Source: DATFRX01 sp035630615 (GTDB taxonomy: Bacteria > Actinomycetota > Actinomycetes > Propionibacteriales > Nocardioidaceae). Taken from it: a stretch of 64,000 bases of DNA. This document shows positions 50,827 to 59,963 of this stretch, piece by piece; the stretch's first letter is position 1, and every line of letters begins with the position of its first letter. Both the position numbers and the translations under genes were made by a program. The notes under the pieces are model-generated. The model searched no databases. It was not told the origin of the DNA and saw only the letters and a program-made list of their open reading frames with translations. The stretch spans positions 62,001 through 126,000 of the forward strand of contig DASQKI010000038.1 in assembly GCA_035630615.1 (NCBI GenBank), read 5' to 3'.

Positions 50827-52458
50827 ATGGCGACACCCTTGCGGGAGCGGCCGGCCTTTGCGGCTTTGGCGAAACATCATTCGGAGCTGGAGGGCCGCCA
50901 CCTACGCGACATTTTCAAAGACGACCCAACCCGCGGCGAGCGCCTGTCGGAATCGGCGGTGGGGCTGTACCTCGACTATTCGAAGAACCGCGTCACCGAT
51001 GAAACCCTGGCGCTCCTGATCCAGCTGGCCGAGCAGTCCGACCTCGAGCGGCGACGCGACATGATGTTCGCCGGCGAACGGATCAACGTCTCGGAGAATC
51101 GCTCGGTGCTGCACGTCGCGCTGCGCATGCCGAAGGGCAGCTCACTCGTCGTCGAAGGCGTCGACGTGGTCGCCGAAGTGCACGACGTGTTGGACCGGAT
51201 GGCTGTGCTGGCCAACTCGGTCAGGTCCGGCGAGTGGAAGGGGCACACCGGGAAGCCGATCCGCAACATCGTCAACATCGGGATCGGCGGATCGGACCTC
51301 GGCCCGGTCATGGCCTACGAGGCGCTGCGGCACTACACCCAACGCGATCTGACCTTTCGTTTCGTGTCCAACGTCGACTCGACCGACTTCGTCGAGGCCA
51401 CCCGCGACCTTCAAGCCGAGGAGACGCTCTTCATCGTCTGCTCCAAGACGTTCGGAACCCTCGAGACGTTGACCAATGCGAAGTCGGCCCGCGAATGGAC
51501 GCTCGCCCAACTCGGCGACGAGTCCGCCATCGCCAAGCACTTCGTCGCGGTGTCCACCAACGCCGAGAAGGCCTCCGAGTTCGGGATCGACACCGCCAAA
51601 ATGTTCGGGTTCTGGGACTGGGTCGGAGGACGCTACTCGATGGACTCCGCCATCGGGCTCTCCACGATGATCGCCCTCGGTCCAGAGCGATTCCGCGAGC
51701 TGCTGGCCGGTTTCCACGCGATGGACGAGCATTTCCGCACCACTCCCCTCGCTCAGAACCTTCCCGTGGTGATGGGGCTGCTGGCGGTGTGGTACGTGGA
51801 GTTCTTCGGCTCGCAGTCGATCGGCGTGATGCCGTACGACCAGTACCTCAAGCGATTTCCTGCTTACTTGCAGCAACTCACCATGGAGTCGAACGGCAAG
51901 CACGTCACTCTCGACGGGTCTGCTGTCGACTACGACACAGGTCCGGTCTACTGGGGCGAGCCCGGCACGAACGGCCAGCACAGTTTCTACCAGCTGATCC
52001 ATCAGGGCACCCGGCTGATTCCGGTCGACCTGATCGGTTTCGGCAAGAGCCTCAACGAGCTCGGCGATCACCACGACATCCTGTCGTCCAACGTGTTCGC
52101 CCAGGCGCAAGCTCTCGCCTTCGGGAATACCGAGGAGGAGGTACGGGCCGAGGGGACCCCCGAAGCCGTCGTACCCCACCGGGTGATGGAGGGCAACCGT
52201 CCGACGAACGTCCTGCTCGCGGAAGTGCTGACACCGCATGTTCTCGGTGCGCTGGTTGCGCTCTACGAGCACAGCGTTTTCACCCAGGGCACGATCTGGG
52301 GCATCGACTCCTTCGACCAGTGGGGTGTCGAGCTCGGCAAGGTGCTGGCGGTCGCCATCATTCCGGAGCTGGTGAGCACAACCGAGCCGGAGCTTGACCA
52401 TGACTCGTCGACGAATGCACTCATTCGCCGCTACCGGGCACTGAAGGAGGAGAGTTAG
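50827..52458 (+). CDS. pgi: Glucose-6-phosphate isomerase
   Basis: A 543-residue PGI of full length. Signatures include NIGIGGSDLGPVMAYEAL (about 156-173), FVSNVDSTDF, SQSIGVMPYDQYLKRFPAYL, GTNGQHSFYQLIHQGTRLIP and the catalytic Lys in SFDQWGVELGKVLA near the C-terminus. It links glucose 6-phosphate to fructose 6-phosphate. AGGAGA lies a few bases upstream of the ATG. gnd begins on the next base after its stop. Confidence 0.96.
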   Translation: MATPLRERPAFAALAKHHSELEGRHLRDIFKDDPTRGERLSESAVGLYLDYSKNRVTDETLALLIQLAEQSDLERRRDMMFAGERINVSENRSVLHVALRMPKGSSLVVEGVDVVAEVHDVLDRMAVLANSVRSGEWKGHTGKPIRNIVNIGIGGSDLGPVMAYEALRHYTQRDLTFRFVSNVDSTDFVEATRDLQAEETLFIVCSKTFGTLETLTNAKSAREWTLAQLGDESAIAKHFVAVSTNAEKASEFGIDTAKMFGFWDWVGGRYSMDSAIGLSTMIALGPERFRELLAGFHAMDEHFRTTPLAQNLPVVMGLLAVWYVEFFGSQSIGVMPYDQYLKRFPAYLQQLTMESNGKHVTLDGSAVDYDTGPVYWGEPGTNGQHSFYQLIHQGTRLIPVDLIGFGKSLNELGDHHDILSSNVFAQAQALAFGNTEEEVRAEGTPEAVVPHRVMEGNRPTNVLLAEVLTPHVLGALVALYEHSVFTQGTIWGIDSFDQWGVELGKVLAVAIIPELVSTTEPELDHDSSTNALIRRYRALKEES

Positions 52459-53490
52459 ATGACAACTGATAGGTCGATGCAGCTCGGCATGGTCGGGCTG
52501 GGGCGGATGGGCGCCAACCTGGTGAGGCGTCTGATGCGCGACGGACACCGCTGTGTCGCGTTCGACGTGAACGCCGATGTCGTGAAGCAGCTCGAGACCG
52601 AAGGTGCGACGGGCTCGAGCTCGCTCGAGGAGTTCGTCTCCGAGCTGGAGAAGCCTCGCGCCGTGTGGCTGATGTTGCCCGCCGCGATTGTTGACCGCAC
52701 CCTCGACGAGCTGGTCCCGCTCCTGGAGCCCGGCGACGTCGTGATCGACGGCGGCAACTCCTACTACCGCGACGACATCGCCCGCGCGAAGCGGCTGGCC
52801 GCCGAGCAGATTCACTACGTCGACTGCGGGACGAGCGGCGGCGTGTGGGGGCTCGAGCGCGGCTACTGCCTGATGATCGGCGGAGAGGACGCGGTGGTCG
52901 AGCGGCTCGATCCGATCTTCAAGACCATCGCGCCGGGAACGGGGAGCGCAGAGCCGACCCCTGGGCGGACGAAGCAGAACGGCACGGCACCCGACGGGTA
53001 CCTGCGCTGCGGCCCGAACGGAGCAGGGCACTTCGTGAAGATGGTCCACAACGGAGTCGAGTACGGGATGATGGCGGCCATCGCCGAGGGCCTCAGCATC
53101 ATCAAGAACGCCGACGTCGGCAAGCGGACCCAGGAGATCGACGCGGAGACCACGCCGTTGCGAGACCCCGAGGCCTACCAGTACGACATCGACGTCGGGG
53201 AGGTCGCCGAAGTATGGCGACGCGGCTCGGTCGTCGGGTCATGGCTGGTGGACCTCGCCGCCGACTCCTTCGCCCGCTCGCCCGATCTCGACGACTTCGC
53301 CGGCCGGGTTTCGGACTCCGGCGAGGGGCGCTGGACCGTCCTCGCCGCCGTCGACGAGGGCGTCCCGGCGTCCGTCATCACGACGGCGCTCCAGCAGCGC
53401 TTCGAGTCGCGAGGGCTCGGGGAGTTCACCGACAAGATCCTCTCCGCGATGCGCAGCGAGTTCGGCGGGCACGCCGAGAAAAGCCAATAG
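52459..53490 (+). CDS. gnd: 6-Phosphogluconate dehydrogenase, short (GndA/YqeC-type)
   Basis: A 343-residue decarboxylating 6-phosphogluconate dehydrogenase of the short class. The nucleotide motif GLGRMGANLVRRL is followed by VAFDVN, where the Asp after strand 2 suggests NAD preference. The signature DCGTSGGVWGLERGYCLMIG (about 116-135) and catalytic Lys in GHFVKMVHNGVEYGMM are clear. It yields ribulose 5-phosphate and CO2. The ATG directly follows the pgi stop; its ribosome site GGAGGAG is inside pgi. Confidence 0.94.
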   Translation: MTTDRSMQLGMVGLGRMGANLVRRLMRDGHRCVAFDVNADVVKQLETEGATGSSSLEEFVSELEKPRAVWLMLPAAIVDRTLDELVPLLEPGDVVIDGGNSYYRDDIARAKRLAAEQIHYVDCGTSGGVWGLERGYCLMIGGEDAVVERLDPIFKTIAPGTGSAEPTPGRTKQNGTAPDGYLRCGPNGAGHFVKMVHNGVEYGMMAAIAEGLSIIKNADVGKRTQEIDAETTPLRDPEAYQYDIDVGEVAEVWRRGSVVGSWLVDLAADSFARSPDLDDFAGRVSDSGEGRWTVLAAVDEGVPASVITTALQQRFESRGLGEFTDKILSAMRSEFGGHAEKSQ

Positions 53491-53501
53491 GCGGCGGTGT
53501 T

Positions 53502-54158
53502 GTGAAGCACGTCCTCGAAACCCTGGCGGACCCGACCGCGGTCGCCCGGGCCGGGGCCGCCTTTGTGGCCGAGCAGGCGCGCCAGGCCGTGGAGAGCCGC
53601 GGTAGCTTCCATTTCGCCGTGAGCGGCGGACACACGCCGTGGGCGATGTTCGCCGAGCTGGCCGCCGAGACGGTGCCCTGGCAAGCGGTCGTCGTCTACC
53701 AGGTCGACGAACGGGTCGCCCCGGCCGACGACCCGGACCGCAACCTGCACCACCTGCGCGAGGCGCTCGGCTCCGCCCCGGCTCGAGTGGAGGCGATGCC
53801 GGTCGAGGCCGACGACCTGGACAAGGCCGTAGACGCATACGCAGACTCGTTGCCCGAGCACTTCGACCTTGTCCACCTGGGACTCGGGCCGGACGGGCAT
53901 ACCGCGTCGCTGGTGCCAGGCGACCCGGTCCTCTCCGTCACCGATCGACTGGTCGCCCTGACGGGGCTCTACCAGGGCAGAAGGCGGATGACCCTGACCT
54001 ATCCGGCGCTGGCTCGGGCACGTCATCTCCTCTGGCTGGTCACCGGGGAGGACAAGAAGGCACCCCTGGCTCAGCTCATGGCGGGCGATGCCTCCATTCC
54101 CGCCGGCCGCGTCGTGGCCGAAGCGTCCCTGGTGCTCGCCGACGCCGAGGCCGGTTAG
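53502..54158 (+). CDS. pgl: 6-Phosphogluconolactonase
   Basis: A 218-residue NagB-fold lactonase. Conserved parts are FHFAVSGGHTPWAMFAEL (about 36-53), YQVDERVAPADDPDRNL and LGLGPDGHTASLVPGDPVL (about 126-144), where His is the likely base. It hydrolyses the Zwf product to 6-phosphogluconate. GTG 53502 is 11 nt after gnd. In the Zwf-Pgl-Gnd sequence the operon therefore holds all three oxidative steps. Confidence 0.92.
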   Translation: MKHVLETLADPTAVARAGAAFVAEQARQAVESRGSFHFAVSGGHTPWAMFAELAAETVPWQAVVVYQVDERVAPADDPDRNLHHLREALGSAPARVEAMPVEADDLDKAVDAYADSLPEHFDLVHLGLGPDGHTASLVPGDPVLSVTDRLVALTGLYQGRRRMTLTYPALARARHLLWLVTGEDKKAPLAQLMAGDASIPAGRVVAEASLVLADAEAG

Positions 54159-54166
54159 GGGAAACG

Positions 54167-54808
54167 ATGGGTTCCAACGACGAGAAGAGGCTCGCGGCCG
54201 AGGCGGCCGCGGAGCTCGTGGAAGCCGGCATGACGGTAGGGCTCGGTAGCGGTTCGACCGTCGCCTTCCTCCTTCCCGCTCTCGCGCGCCGGTCGCTGGA
54301 CATCCGCTGTGTCGCCACCTCGCCGCGCACGGAGTCCGCAGCCCGCCAGCTGGGCATCCGCGTCGAGCCGTTCGAGAAGATCGACCGGTCCGACATCGCC
54401 ATCGACGGGGCGGACCAGATCGCGCCCGACGGCTGGCTGGTCAAGGGGGGCGGGGCCGCGCACACGAGAGAGAAGCTCGTCGCTGCGGCGGCGGACCGCT
54501 TCGTCGTCATCGCCGGCTCGTCGAAACCCGTGGACGCGATCAAAGCCCCGATACCCCTCGAGCTGATGTCCTTCGGGTTGCTGGCGACGATTCACCGCAT
54601 CGGGCCGGTCGCGGTGCGAGACGTTCCGCTCAGCCCCGACGGCGGCGTGATCGCCGACTACGAGGGTCCGGTGGGAGATCCCGCTGAGCTCGCCGAGTGG
54701 CTGGCTTCGACACCAGGCGTCGTCGAAAACGGTTTGTTCCCGCCGGAGATGGTGGCCACGGTGTTGGTCGCACACGGAGATTCGGTCCAGCGGAGGGACA
54801 TCGGATGA
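54167..54808 (+). CDS. rpiA: Ribose-5-phosphate isomerase A
   Basis: A 213-residue RpiA. Motifs: VGLGSGSTVAFLLPALAR (about 24-41), RSDIAIDGADQIAPDG with the catalytic Asp pair (about 72-87), and VKGGGAAHTREKLVAAAA (about 91-108), where the family has KGGGGALxREK. It interconverts ribose and ribulose 5-phosphates. AGGGG precedes the ATG. The stop overlaps the next gene as ATGA. Confidence 0.93.
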   Translation: MGSNDEKRLAAEAAAELVEAGMTVGLGSGSTVAFLLPALARRSLDIRCVATSPRTESAARQLGIRVEPFEKIDRSDIAIDGADQIAPDGWLVKGGGAAHTREKLVAAAADRFVVIAGSSKPVDAIKAPIPLELMSFGLLATIHRIGPVAVRDVPLSPDGGVIADYEGPVGDPAELAEWLASTPGVVENGLFPPEMVATVLVAHGDSVQRRDIG

Positions 54809-55707
54809 ATCTGGGATACGACAAACCCCTGTACCTGCTGGCCTTCGACCATCGGGGCTCGTTCGAGCGCGACCTGTTCAACTCGTCGACGCCGATATCC
54901 GACGAGGTCCACGCCCGGATCGTCGACGCCAAGGAAGTGATCTATGAGGCGTTTGCTCTAGCGTTGACGCGGGGCGTCTCGGCCGATGCCGCGGGCATCC
55001 TGGTCGACGAGCAGTATGGCGCCGGCGTCGCCCGCAAGGCCCGTGGCGCCGGGAACGTACTGGCGATGCCCGTCGAGAAGTCCGGGCAGGCCGAGTTCGA
55101 CTTCGAGTTCGCTGACGACTTCGGCTCACACATCGAGGAGTTCGATCCGACGTTCGCGAAGGTGCTCGTCCGCTACAACCCCGACGGTGACGCCGCGCTG
55201 AACGCTCGGCAGGCCGAGCGCCTGAGCCGGCTCAGCAACTGGCTGCACGGTCGGGATCGCCGATTCCTGTTCGAGCTTCTCGTCCCGGCGACGACGGGTC
55301 AGCTGAGTGCCGCAGGCGGAGATCAGCGCCGCTACGACCGCGAGATCCGGCCCGACCTCGTCGTACGCGTGATCGAAGCGATGCAAGACCGCGGAGTGGA
55401 GCCTGACATCTGGAAGATCGAGGGCCTCGACTCTGCAGCGGCCTGCAGCCAGGTCGTGACCGCTGCACGACGCGACGGACGGGACGGCGTGTGCTGCATC
55501 GTCCTGGGACGGGGGGCGGACGAAGCCCAGGTGGTGGAGTGGCTCGGCATCGCGGCGTCCGTTCCAGGATTCGACGGCTTCGCCATCGGCAGGACGCTGT
55601 GGGAGGAGCCGCTCATCGACCTGATCACGGGGAAGGTCGACCGAGGTGCCGCCGTCACCACCATCGCAGACCGCTACATCGAGGCCGTCGAGGGCTTCAC
55701 AGCCTGA
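54805..55707 (+). CDS. DUF2090 protein (aldolase-like, related to the IolC C-terminal domain)
   Basis: A 300-residue TIM-barrel protein resembling DUF2090, the C-terminal domain of some IolC proteins, which is thought to be a 2-deoxy-5-keto-gluconate 6-phosphate aldolase. Visible: YLLAFDHRGSFERDLFN, AGILVDEQYGAGVARKA, LFELLVPATTGQL, and DIWKIEGLDSAAACSQVV with a Lys placed like a Schiff-base residue. The ending FAIGRTLWEEPLIDLITGKV is phosphate-binding-like. Inside a pentose phosphate operon it probably cleaves or builds a sugar phosphate; the substrate is not known. Confidence 0.8.
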   Translation: MNLGYDKPLYLLAFDHRGSFERDLFNSSTPISDEVHARIVDAKEVIYEAFALALTRGVSADAAGILVDEQYGAGVARKARGAGNVLAMPVEKSGQAEFDFEFADDFGSHIEEFDPTFAKVLVRYNPDGDAALNARQAERLSRLSNWLHGRDRRFLFELLVPATTGQLSAAGGDQRRYDREIRPDLVVRVIEAMQDRGVEPDIWKIEGLDSAAACSQVVTAARRDGRDGVCCIVLGRGADEAQVVEWLGIAASVPGFDGFAIGRTLWEEPLIDLITGKVDRGAAVTTIADRYIEAVEGFTA

Positions 55708-55735
55708 CCTCGGCCCATCAACCACGGAGGACGAC

Positions 55736-56542
55736 GTGCCAGGCAAACCGATTCGACTGCTCCTCGCCGACGTTGACGGCACGCTCGTCGATCAAGACAA
55801 GCGGCTCACCGAAGGGGCTATCGCCGCGGTGAAGCGGTTGAACGACGCCGGGATCCTGTTCGCCTTGACCAGCGGACGGCCGCCGCGTGGCATGTCGATG
55901 CTCATCGACCCGCTGGAGATCACGACCCCGATCGCGGCGTTCAACGGTGGACTCTTCGCCCACCCTGACATGACGGTGATCGAACAGCGGACCATTCCCG
56001 ACGATCTGGTCCCGTCGGTGATCGCCCTGCTCGACGACCATGGGATCGACGTCTGGGTCTACCGAGGCGCCGACTGGTTCGTTCAGGACGCGAAGGGACC
56101 TCACGTGGATCGGGAGGCGTGGACCGTGAAGTTCGACCCAACTCAGATCGACGACTACTCGGCCGTCTTTGACGGCGTCGCCAAGGTGGTCGGCGTGAGC
56201 GACGACCACGACCGGGTCCAGGCGGCTGTCGATGCGGCCCGGCACCAGTTCGGCGATCACGTCTCGGCGGCTCGCTCCCAGCCCTACTACGCCGACATCA
56301 CTCACCCCGCCGCCAACAAGGGAGGAGTGGTCCTCTATCTCTCCGAGCAGTACGGGATCAGCAGTGAGGAGATCGCCACGATCGGCGACATGCCGAACGA
56401 CGTGCTCATGTTCGCCCATTCCGGACTGAGCATCGCGATGGGCAACGCAAGCCTCGAGGTGCAGCGCGCCGCGCGGCGGGTCACGACCTCCAACGGAGAC
56501 GAGGGCTTCGCCAACGCAGTCGATCGCTACGTACTGGCATGA
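55736..56542 (+). CDS. HAD family hydrolase, Cof (IIB) type
   Basis: A 268-residue HAD phosphatase. Motif I LLLADVDGTLVDQDK with the nucleophile Asp (near 12), motif II ALTSGRPPRGM, motif III Lys in ANKGGVV, and motif IV TIGDMPNDVLMF are all present, with the IIB cap between. Cof-type enzymes dephosphorylate sugar phosphates and similar. GTG 55736 has GGAGG at 55726-55730. Its place after the DUF2090 aldolase suggests removal of phosphate from an aldolase product or a dead-end sugar phosphate. Confidence 0.87.
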   Translation: MPGKPIRLLLADVDGTLVDQDKRLTEGAIAAVKRLNDAGILFALTSGRPPRGMSMLIDPLEITTPIAAFNGGLFAHPDMTVIEQRTIPDDLVPSVIALLDDHGIDVWVYRGADWFVQDAKGPHVDREAWTVKFDPTQIDDYSAVFDGVAKVVGVSDDHDRVQAAVDAARHQFGDHVSAARSQPYYADITHPAANKGGVVLYLSEQYGISSEEIATIGDMPNDVLMFAHSGLSIAMGNASLEVQRAARRVTTSNGDEGFANAVDRYVLA

Positions 56543-56558
56543 CGGACAGGTGAGTCAC

Positions 56559-57968
56559 ATGGCTGGACAGGAAGACAAGAGCGCCGACGTCCTGGTGATT
56601 TTCGGCATCACCGGTGACTTGGCCAAGAAGATGACGTTTCGATCGCTGTACCGCCTCGAACGCCGCAAGCAGCTCGACTGTCCGATCGTGGGCGTCGCTC
56701 TGGATGACTGGTCCGCCGAGACGCTTCGCGACCACGCACGAGCCGCTATCGAGGCCACCGGCGAGACGATCGACGAGGACGTGTTCCAACGGTTCGCGCA
56801 GCGACTTTCGATGGTCTCGGGCGACTACAACGACCCGCAGACGTACGAGCGGGTGGCTCAAGCCCTCGACGGCCGACACAATCCGGTCTTCTACCTCGAG
56901 ATCCCACCGTCGCTGTTCGGCCGCGTTGTCGCCGGTCTCTCCGGGGCCGACCTGACGTCGCGGGCCCGTGTTGTGGTGGAGAAGCCATTCGGGCACGACC
57001 TTACTTCCGCGCGTGCCCTGAACGCCGACCTACGCCAGCTGCTCGAGGAGTGGCAGATCCTTCGGATCGATCATTTCCTCGGCAAGGAACCGGCGATGGA
57101 TATCTTGTTCCTCCGGTTCGCCAACTCGATCTTCGAGCCGCTGTGGAACCGTGACCGCATCCGGTGTGTGCAGATCACGATGGCGGAGAACTTCGGCGTG
57201 GAGGATCGCGGGAGCTTCTACGACCCAGTCGGTGCGCTCCGAGACGTCGTGCAAAACCACCTGCTGCAGATCGTCGGCCTCTTCGCCTCGGAGCCACCGA
57301 CGATCGCCGACGCTGACGGCCTGCGCGACAGGCGCGTCGAGGTGTTCAGGGCCATGCCGGATGCGGATCCGAAGCACTACATCCGCGGTCAGTACGACGG
57401 ATACCTCGACGTCCCTGGTGTCAGTCCGGGGTCGCAAACCGAGACCTTCGCCGCGCTTCGGCTCGAGATCGACAACTGGCGGTGGTCGGGCGTCCCGTTC
57501 TATATCCGGGCCGGCAAGGCGATGGCCGCGCGCGCGACCGAGGTCCGCGTCATCTTCAAGGCGCCGCCGCGACTGACGTTCGCGCCCCAGTTCAAGCCCA
57601 GCACGAACGAGTTCGTCCTCCGGATCGACCCGAACCCCGGTGCCGACCTGGTCGTGCAGGCCAAGAAGGCCGGCGCCCCGACCACGCGGACGGTGGACCT
57701 CTCGTTGATCTTCGCCGAGGAGCTCGGAGACGCGCCCGAACCCTACGAGCGGCTCCTCGGCGACGCCATGCGGGGCGACGCGAGCCTGTTCACGCGCGAG
57801 GACAGCGTGGAGGAAACCTGGCGCATCGTCCAACCGCTCCTCGACGCACCACCGCCGGTTGAGACCTACCAGCCCGGGTCGTGGGGCCCGAGCGGATCCG
57901 ACAAGCTCATCGCTGGCGGACCTCGCTGGCGGGAACCGTGGATGCACGCGGTGAGCAAGTCCCCCTAA
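56559..57968 (+). CDS. zwf: Glucose-6-phosphate dehydrogenase, copy 2
   Basis: A 469-residue Zwf. Nucleotide site GITGDLAK (16-23), EKPFGHD (141-147), active-site RIDHFLGK (169-176). The ending EETWRIVQPLLDAPPPVETY and YQPGSWGPSGSD closely parallels copy 1 at 17487. ATG 56559 is preferred, with AGGTGA 5 nt upstream; GTG 56550 is in frame. It is the last gene of the operon, so glucose from ppgK can enter the oxidative branch here. No opcA lies alongside, unlike the classical actinobacterial zwf operon. Confidence 0.95.
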   Translation: MAGQEDKSADVLVIFGITGDLAKKMTFRSLYRLERRKQLDCPIVGVALDDWSAETLRDHARAAIEATGETIDEDVFQRFAQRLSMVSGDYNDPQTYERVAQALDGRHNPVFYLEIPPSLFGRVVAGLSGADLTSRARVVVEKPFGHDLTSARALNADLRQLLEEWQILRIDHFLGKEPAMDILFLRFANSIFEPLWNRDRIRCVQITMAENFGVEDRGSFYDPVGALRDVVQNHLLQIVGLFASEPPTIADADGLRDRRVEVFRAMPDADPKHYIRGQYDGYLDVPGVSPGSQTETFAALRLEIDNWRWSGVPFYIRAGKAMAARATEVRVIFKAPPRLTFAPQFKPSTNEFVLRIDPNPGADLVVQAKKAGAPTTRTVDLSLIFAEELGDAPEPYERLLGDAMRGDASLFTREDSVEETWRIVQPLLDAPPPVETYQPGSWGPSGSDKLIAGGPRWREPWMHAVSKSP

Positions 57969-58008
57969 GAGGGCTCGATCCGAAATAGCTCCGTCGATGG
58001 ACGGCGAT

Positions 58009-58020
58009 GCCTGCGCAGGC
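58009..58020. terminator. Possible bidirectional terminator between convergent genes
   Basis: GCCTGCGCAGGC is a perfect 12-bp palindrome between the zwf2 stop and the flavoprotein stop, which is 2 nt away. The hairpin would have almost no loop, and no T-tract follows, so the terminator reading is weak. Confidence 0.3.
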
Positions 58021-58021
58021 C

Positions 58022-59245
58022 TCAGTAGATGTGGAGCTTCTCCAGGAGCGCGAAGGTGTCGTCGAGGGTCTCGAACAGATCCTTGTTGTGCTTGATCATC
58101 TTGCTGCGCATATAGACGCGCAGCCACTGCTTGTACATGAAATTCTCGTACCGGTCGAACTTGTCCCGCAGCGGCAGATCCTGTTGACCGATGAGCCCCG
58201 CGAGGAACATCGCGCACTCGAACCCCAGCGAGATCGACTGGAAGTACGGCGAGCCGATGGCCGAATCGCCGGCCAGAAACGCCGGGGAGTTCGCGAACGG
58301 GTGGTCGGCCGATCCGAGTTCATGCCACTTCCGGCTGGTCACGTTGCGGGCGTGGTAGAGGTCCATCGGAATGCGGACGATATCGAGTTCGCCGAGGATC
58401 TCCCCTCCGGTCTCGTGCTTGACCCGGTCGAGGAAACGGTCCATCGACACGGTGACGCCGGGGACGTTGTCCCGCAGCCACGCCCTGTCGAACCGCGACG
58501 GCATCGCCCGGAACTCGGCTTCCGTGATGTTCACAATGCCGGTCACGTGGCTGATTCCCTTGTCGTAGTAGGTCCGATGGACCGCGGGAATGAACTTGTA
58601 ACTGTCGTTCTCGGCGTTCTTGTAGTACTTGCAGTATTCGTCGCAGACATACATCTGGCTGTACAGGAACGTGATCACCAGCGCGTACTCGAGCCGTACC
58701 TTGAAGACGTTGGTGTCACCGCCTTCGCCACGGAAGGCGGGCGAAACGTGATCACGCAGCAGCGAATGGCTTCCCGTGCAGTCGATCAGAATGTCGTCCG
58801 GACCCGTCATCGCCAGCGCATCCTGTGCCGTGAGTTCCCCGACGACGCGCTCGACCGTGTGCGTGTCACGTTGATCGATCAGATCGCTGAGAGCCTGCTC
58901 GATGGCGTTGAGCGGACAGAACCCGAGTGTCCACTCGAGCAGCAGTGACCGCAGGTCCGACGGAACCGACTGCCTGGACGCGACGCCCTCATCGAGGTCG
59001 GTGCGATCGAAGACAGCCTCGATGTTCTCCCCGTCGATGTAGTCGATGCAGTAGCTCTCGACCGAGTCCGCCACGAGATAGGTGTCGAGCTGGACCATTC
59101 GAGTACGGGTGTAGTGGGACCGCTTCTCATAAAGGCGGATGTCGTAGTCCCCCATGGTTTGCATAAGGGCCGTCAGCATGAGGCCAACCGGGCCTCCGCC
59201 CACGATGTGGACCTGGCGCCGTGGCGTCGAAGTTTTGAGAGGCAT
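58022..59245 (-). CDS. FAD-dependent oxidoreductase, atypical hydroxylase-like
   Basis: A 407-residue flavoprotein. The N-terminal Rossmann motif is VHIVGGGPVGLMLTAL, with LYEKRSHYTRTRMVQLD after strand 2. The middle (about 185-265) is rich in Tyr, Phe and Cys (YVCDEYCKYYKN). The FAD-closing motif FLAGDSAIGSPYFQSISLGF (near 345) places it in the p-hydroxybenzoate-hydroxylase-like fold. I do not recognise a precise family; MICAL-type similarity is possible. It has no obvious partner except the divergent orphan gene. GAGGAG precedes ATG 59245. Confidence 0.7.
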   Translation of the reverse strand: MPLKTSTPRRQVHIVGGGPVGLMLTALMQTMGDYDIRLYEKRSHYTRTRMVQLDTYLVADSVESYCIDYIDGENIEAVFDRTDLDEGVASRQSVPSDLRSLLLEWTLGFCPLNAIEQALSDLIDQRDTHTVERVVGELTAQDALAMTGPDDILIDCTGSHSLLRDHVSPAFRGEGGDTNVFKVRLEYALVITFLYSQMYVCDEYCKYYKNAENDSYKFIPAVHRTYYDKGISHVTGIVNITEAEFRAMPSRFDRAWLRDNVPGVTVSMDRFLDRVKHETGGEILGELDIVRIPMDLYHARNVTSRKWHELGSADHPFANSPAFLAGDSAIGSPYFQSISLGFECAMFLAGLIGQQDLPLRDKFDRYENFMYKQWLRVYMRSKMIKHNKDLFETLDDTFALLEKLHIY

Positions 59246-59442
59246 TCGCCCACTCCTCACAGGGGAGAGACGCAGAAGCCCCAATGGCGCCGCAGGTCAA
59301 ATTCTACGCAGCGCCACATCCCCGTCGATGCGTACTGTGCCTAAACTAGCACCGGAGGGAAGCACCGACGGGTGCGTCGCTGTCGATATGGGGCCTCGGC
59401 CGCCATTGCGGGCGGATCATTCAGCGCTCCACGGAGGTGTCC

Positions 59443-59931
59443 ATGGCAGCGGCCATCGAAGAGCAAGACCCACGCTTCCCGGTTTTCGAACTCACCTACT
59501 CCGACCGTCCGACCGGCGAGGCGACCTCGGTCAGATCGGCCGACGGCATTCTCTTCGCACGGGTGGCGAACGGCGGTGCATTCCGTTGGTTCAGCGCCCG
59601 GATCATCTCGTCGGGCGTTCCCCTCAAGCTGAAGTACCGATGCACCTACTCGCGGGCTGGCAGCGATGGTGACCTCACCGGCGAGGCGATGGCCGGCGAG
59701 CGATGCCCGCCCGGTGACGCCGACTACATCACCCGGATCGCCTTCGAGTCCAAGATCTACTACCGGTGCTGGATGTCGCACCCCGATCGACCCGACGACT
59801 ACGTGCGAGATCCCGTCGGCAGTTTCTGGTATCCGAGCGGACATTTCTGCGGATCCGAGGAGGACGGTCGCTGGATCACGGCCCTCGAGATCAAGATGCC
59901 ACCGATTGTCGAAGGCTGGCGGTCCGCCTGA
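59443..59931 (+). CDS. Uncharacterised 162-residue protein
   Basis: No family recognised. The sequence is predicted mainly beta, without signal peptide or membrane helix. It has several cysteines (KYRCTYSRAG, GERCPPGDADY, YYRCWMSHP, SGHFCGSEEDGRW) spaced through it, which could form metal or disulfide links. GGAGG lies 5 nt before ATG 59443. It is divergent from the flavoprotein gene across about 200 nt that include a TAAACT-like -10 near 59342. The two may act together. Confidence 0.6.
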   Translation: MAAAIEEQDPRFPVFELTYSDRPTGEATSVRSADGILFARVANGGAFRWFSARIISSGVPLKLKYRCTYSRAGSDGDLTGEAMAGERCPPGDADYITRIAFESKIYYRCWMSHPDRPDDYVRDPVGSFWYPSGHFCGSEEDGRWITALEIKMPPIVEGWRSA

Positions 59932-59963
59932 GCTCCGAGGATTCTCGGATCAGGGGCGGGATG

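Noticed and set aside
51142..53049. A 635-codon minus-strand frame opposite pgi and gnd
   Set aside because: It spans two strongly conserved genes on the other strand and has no recognisable domain.
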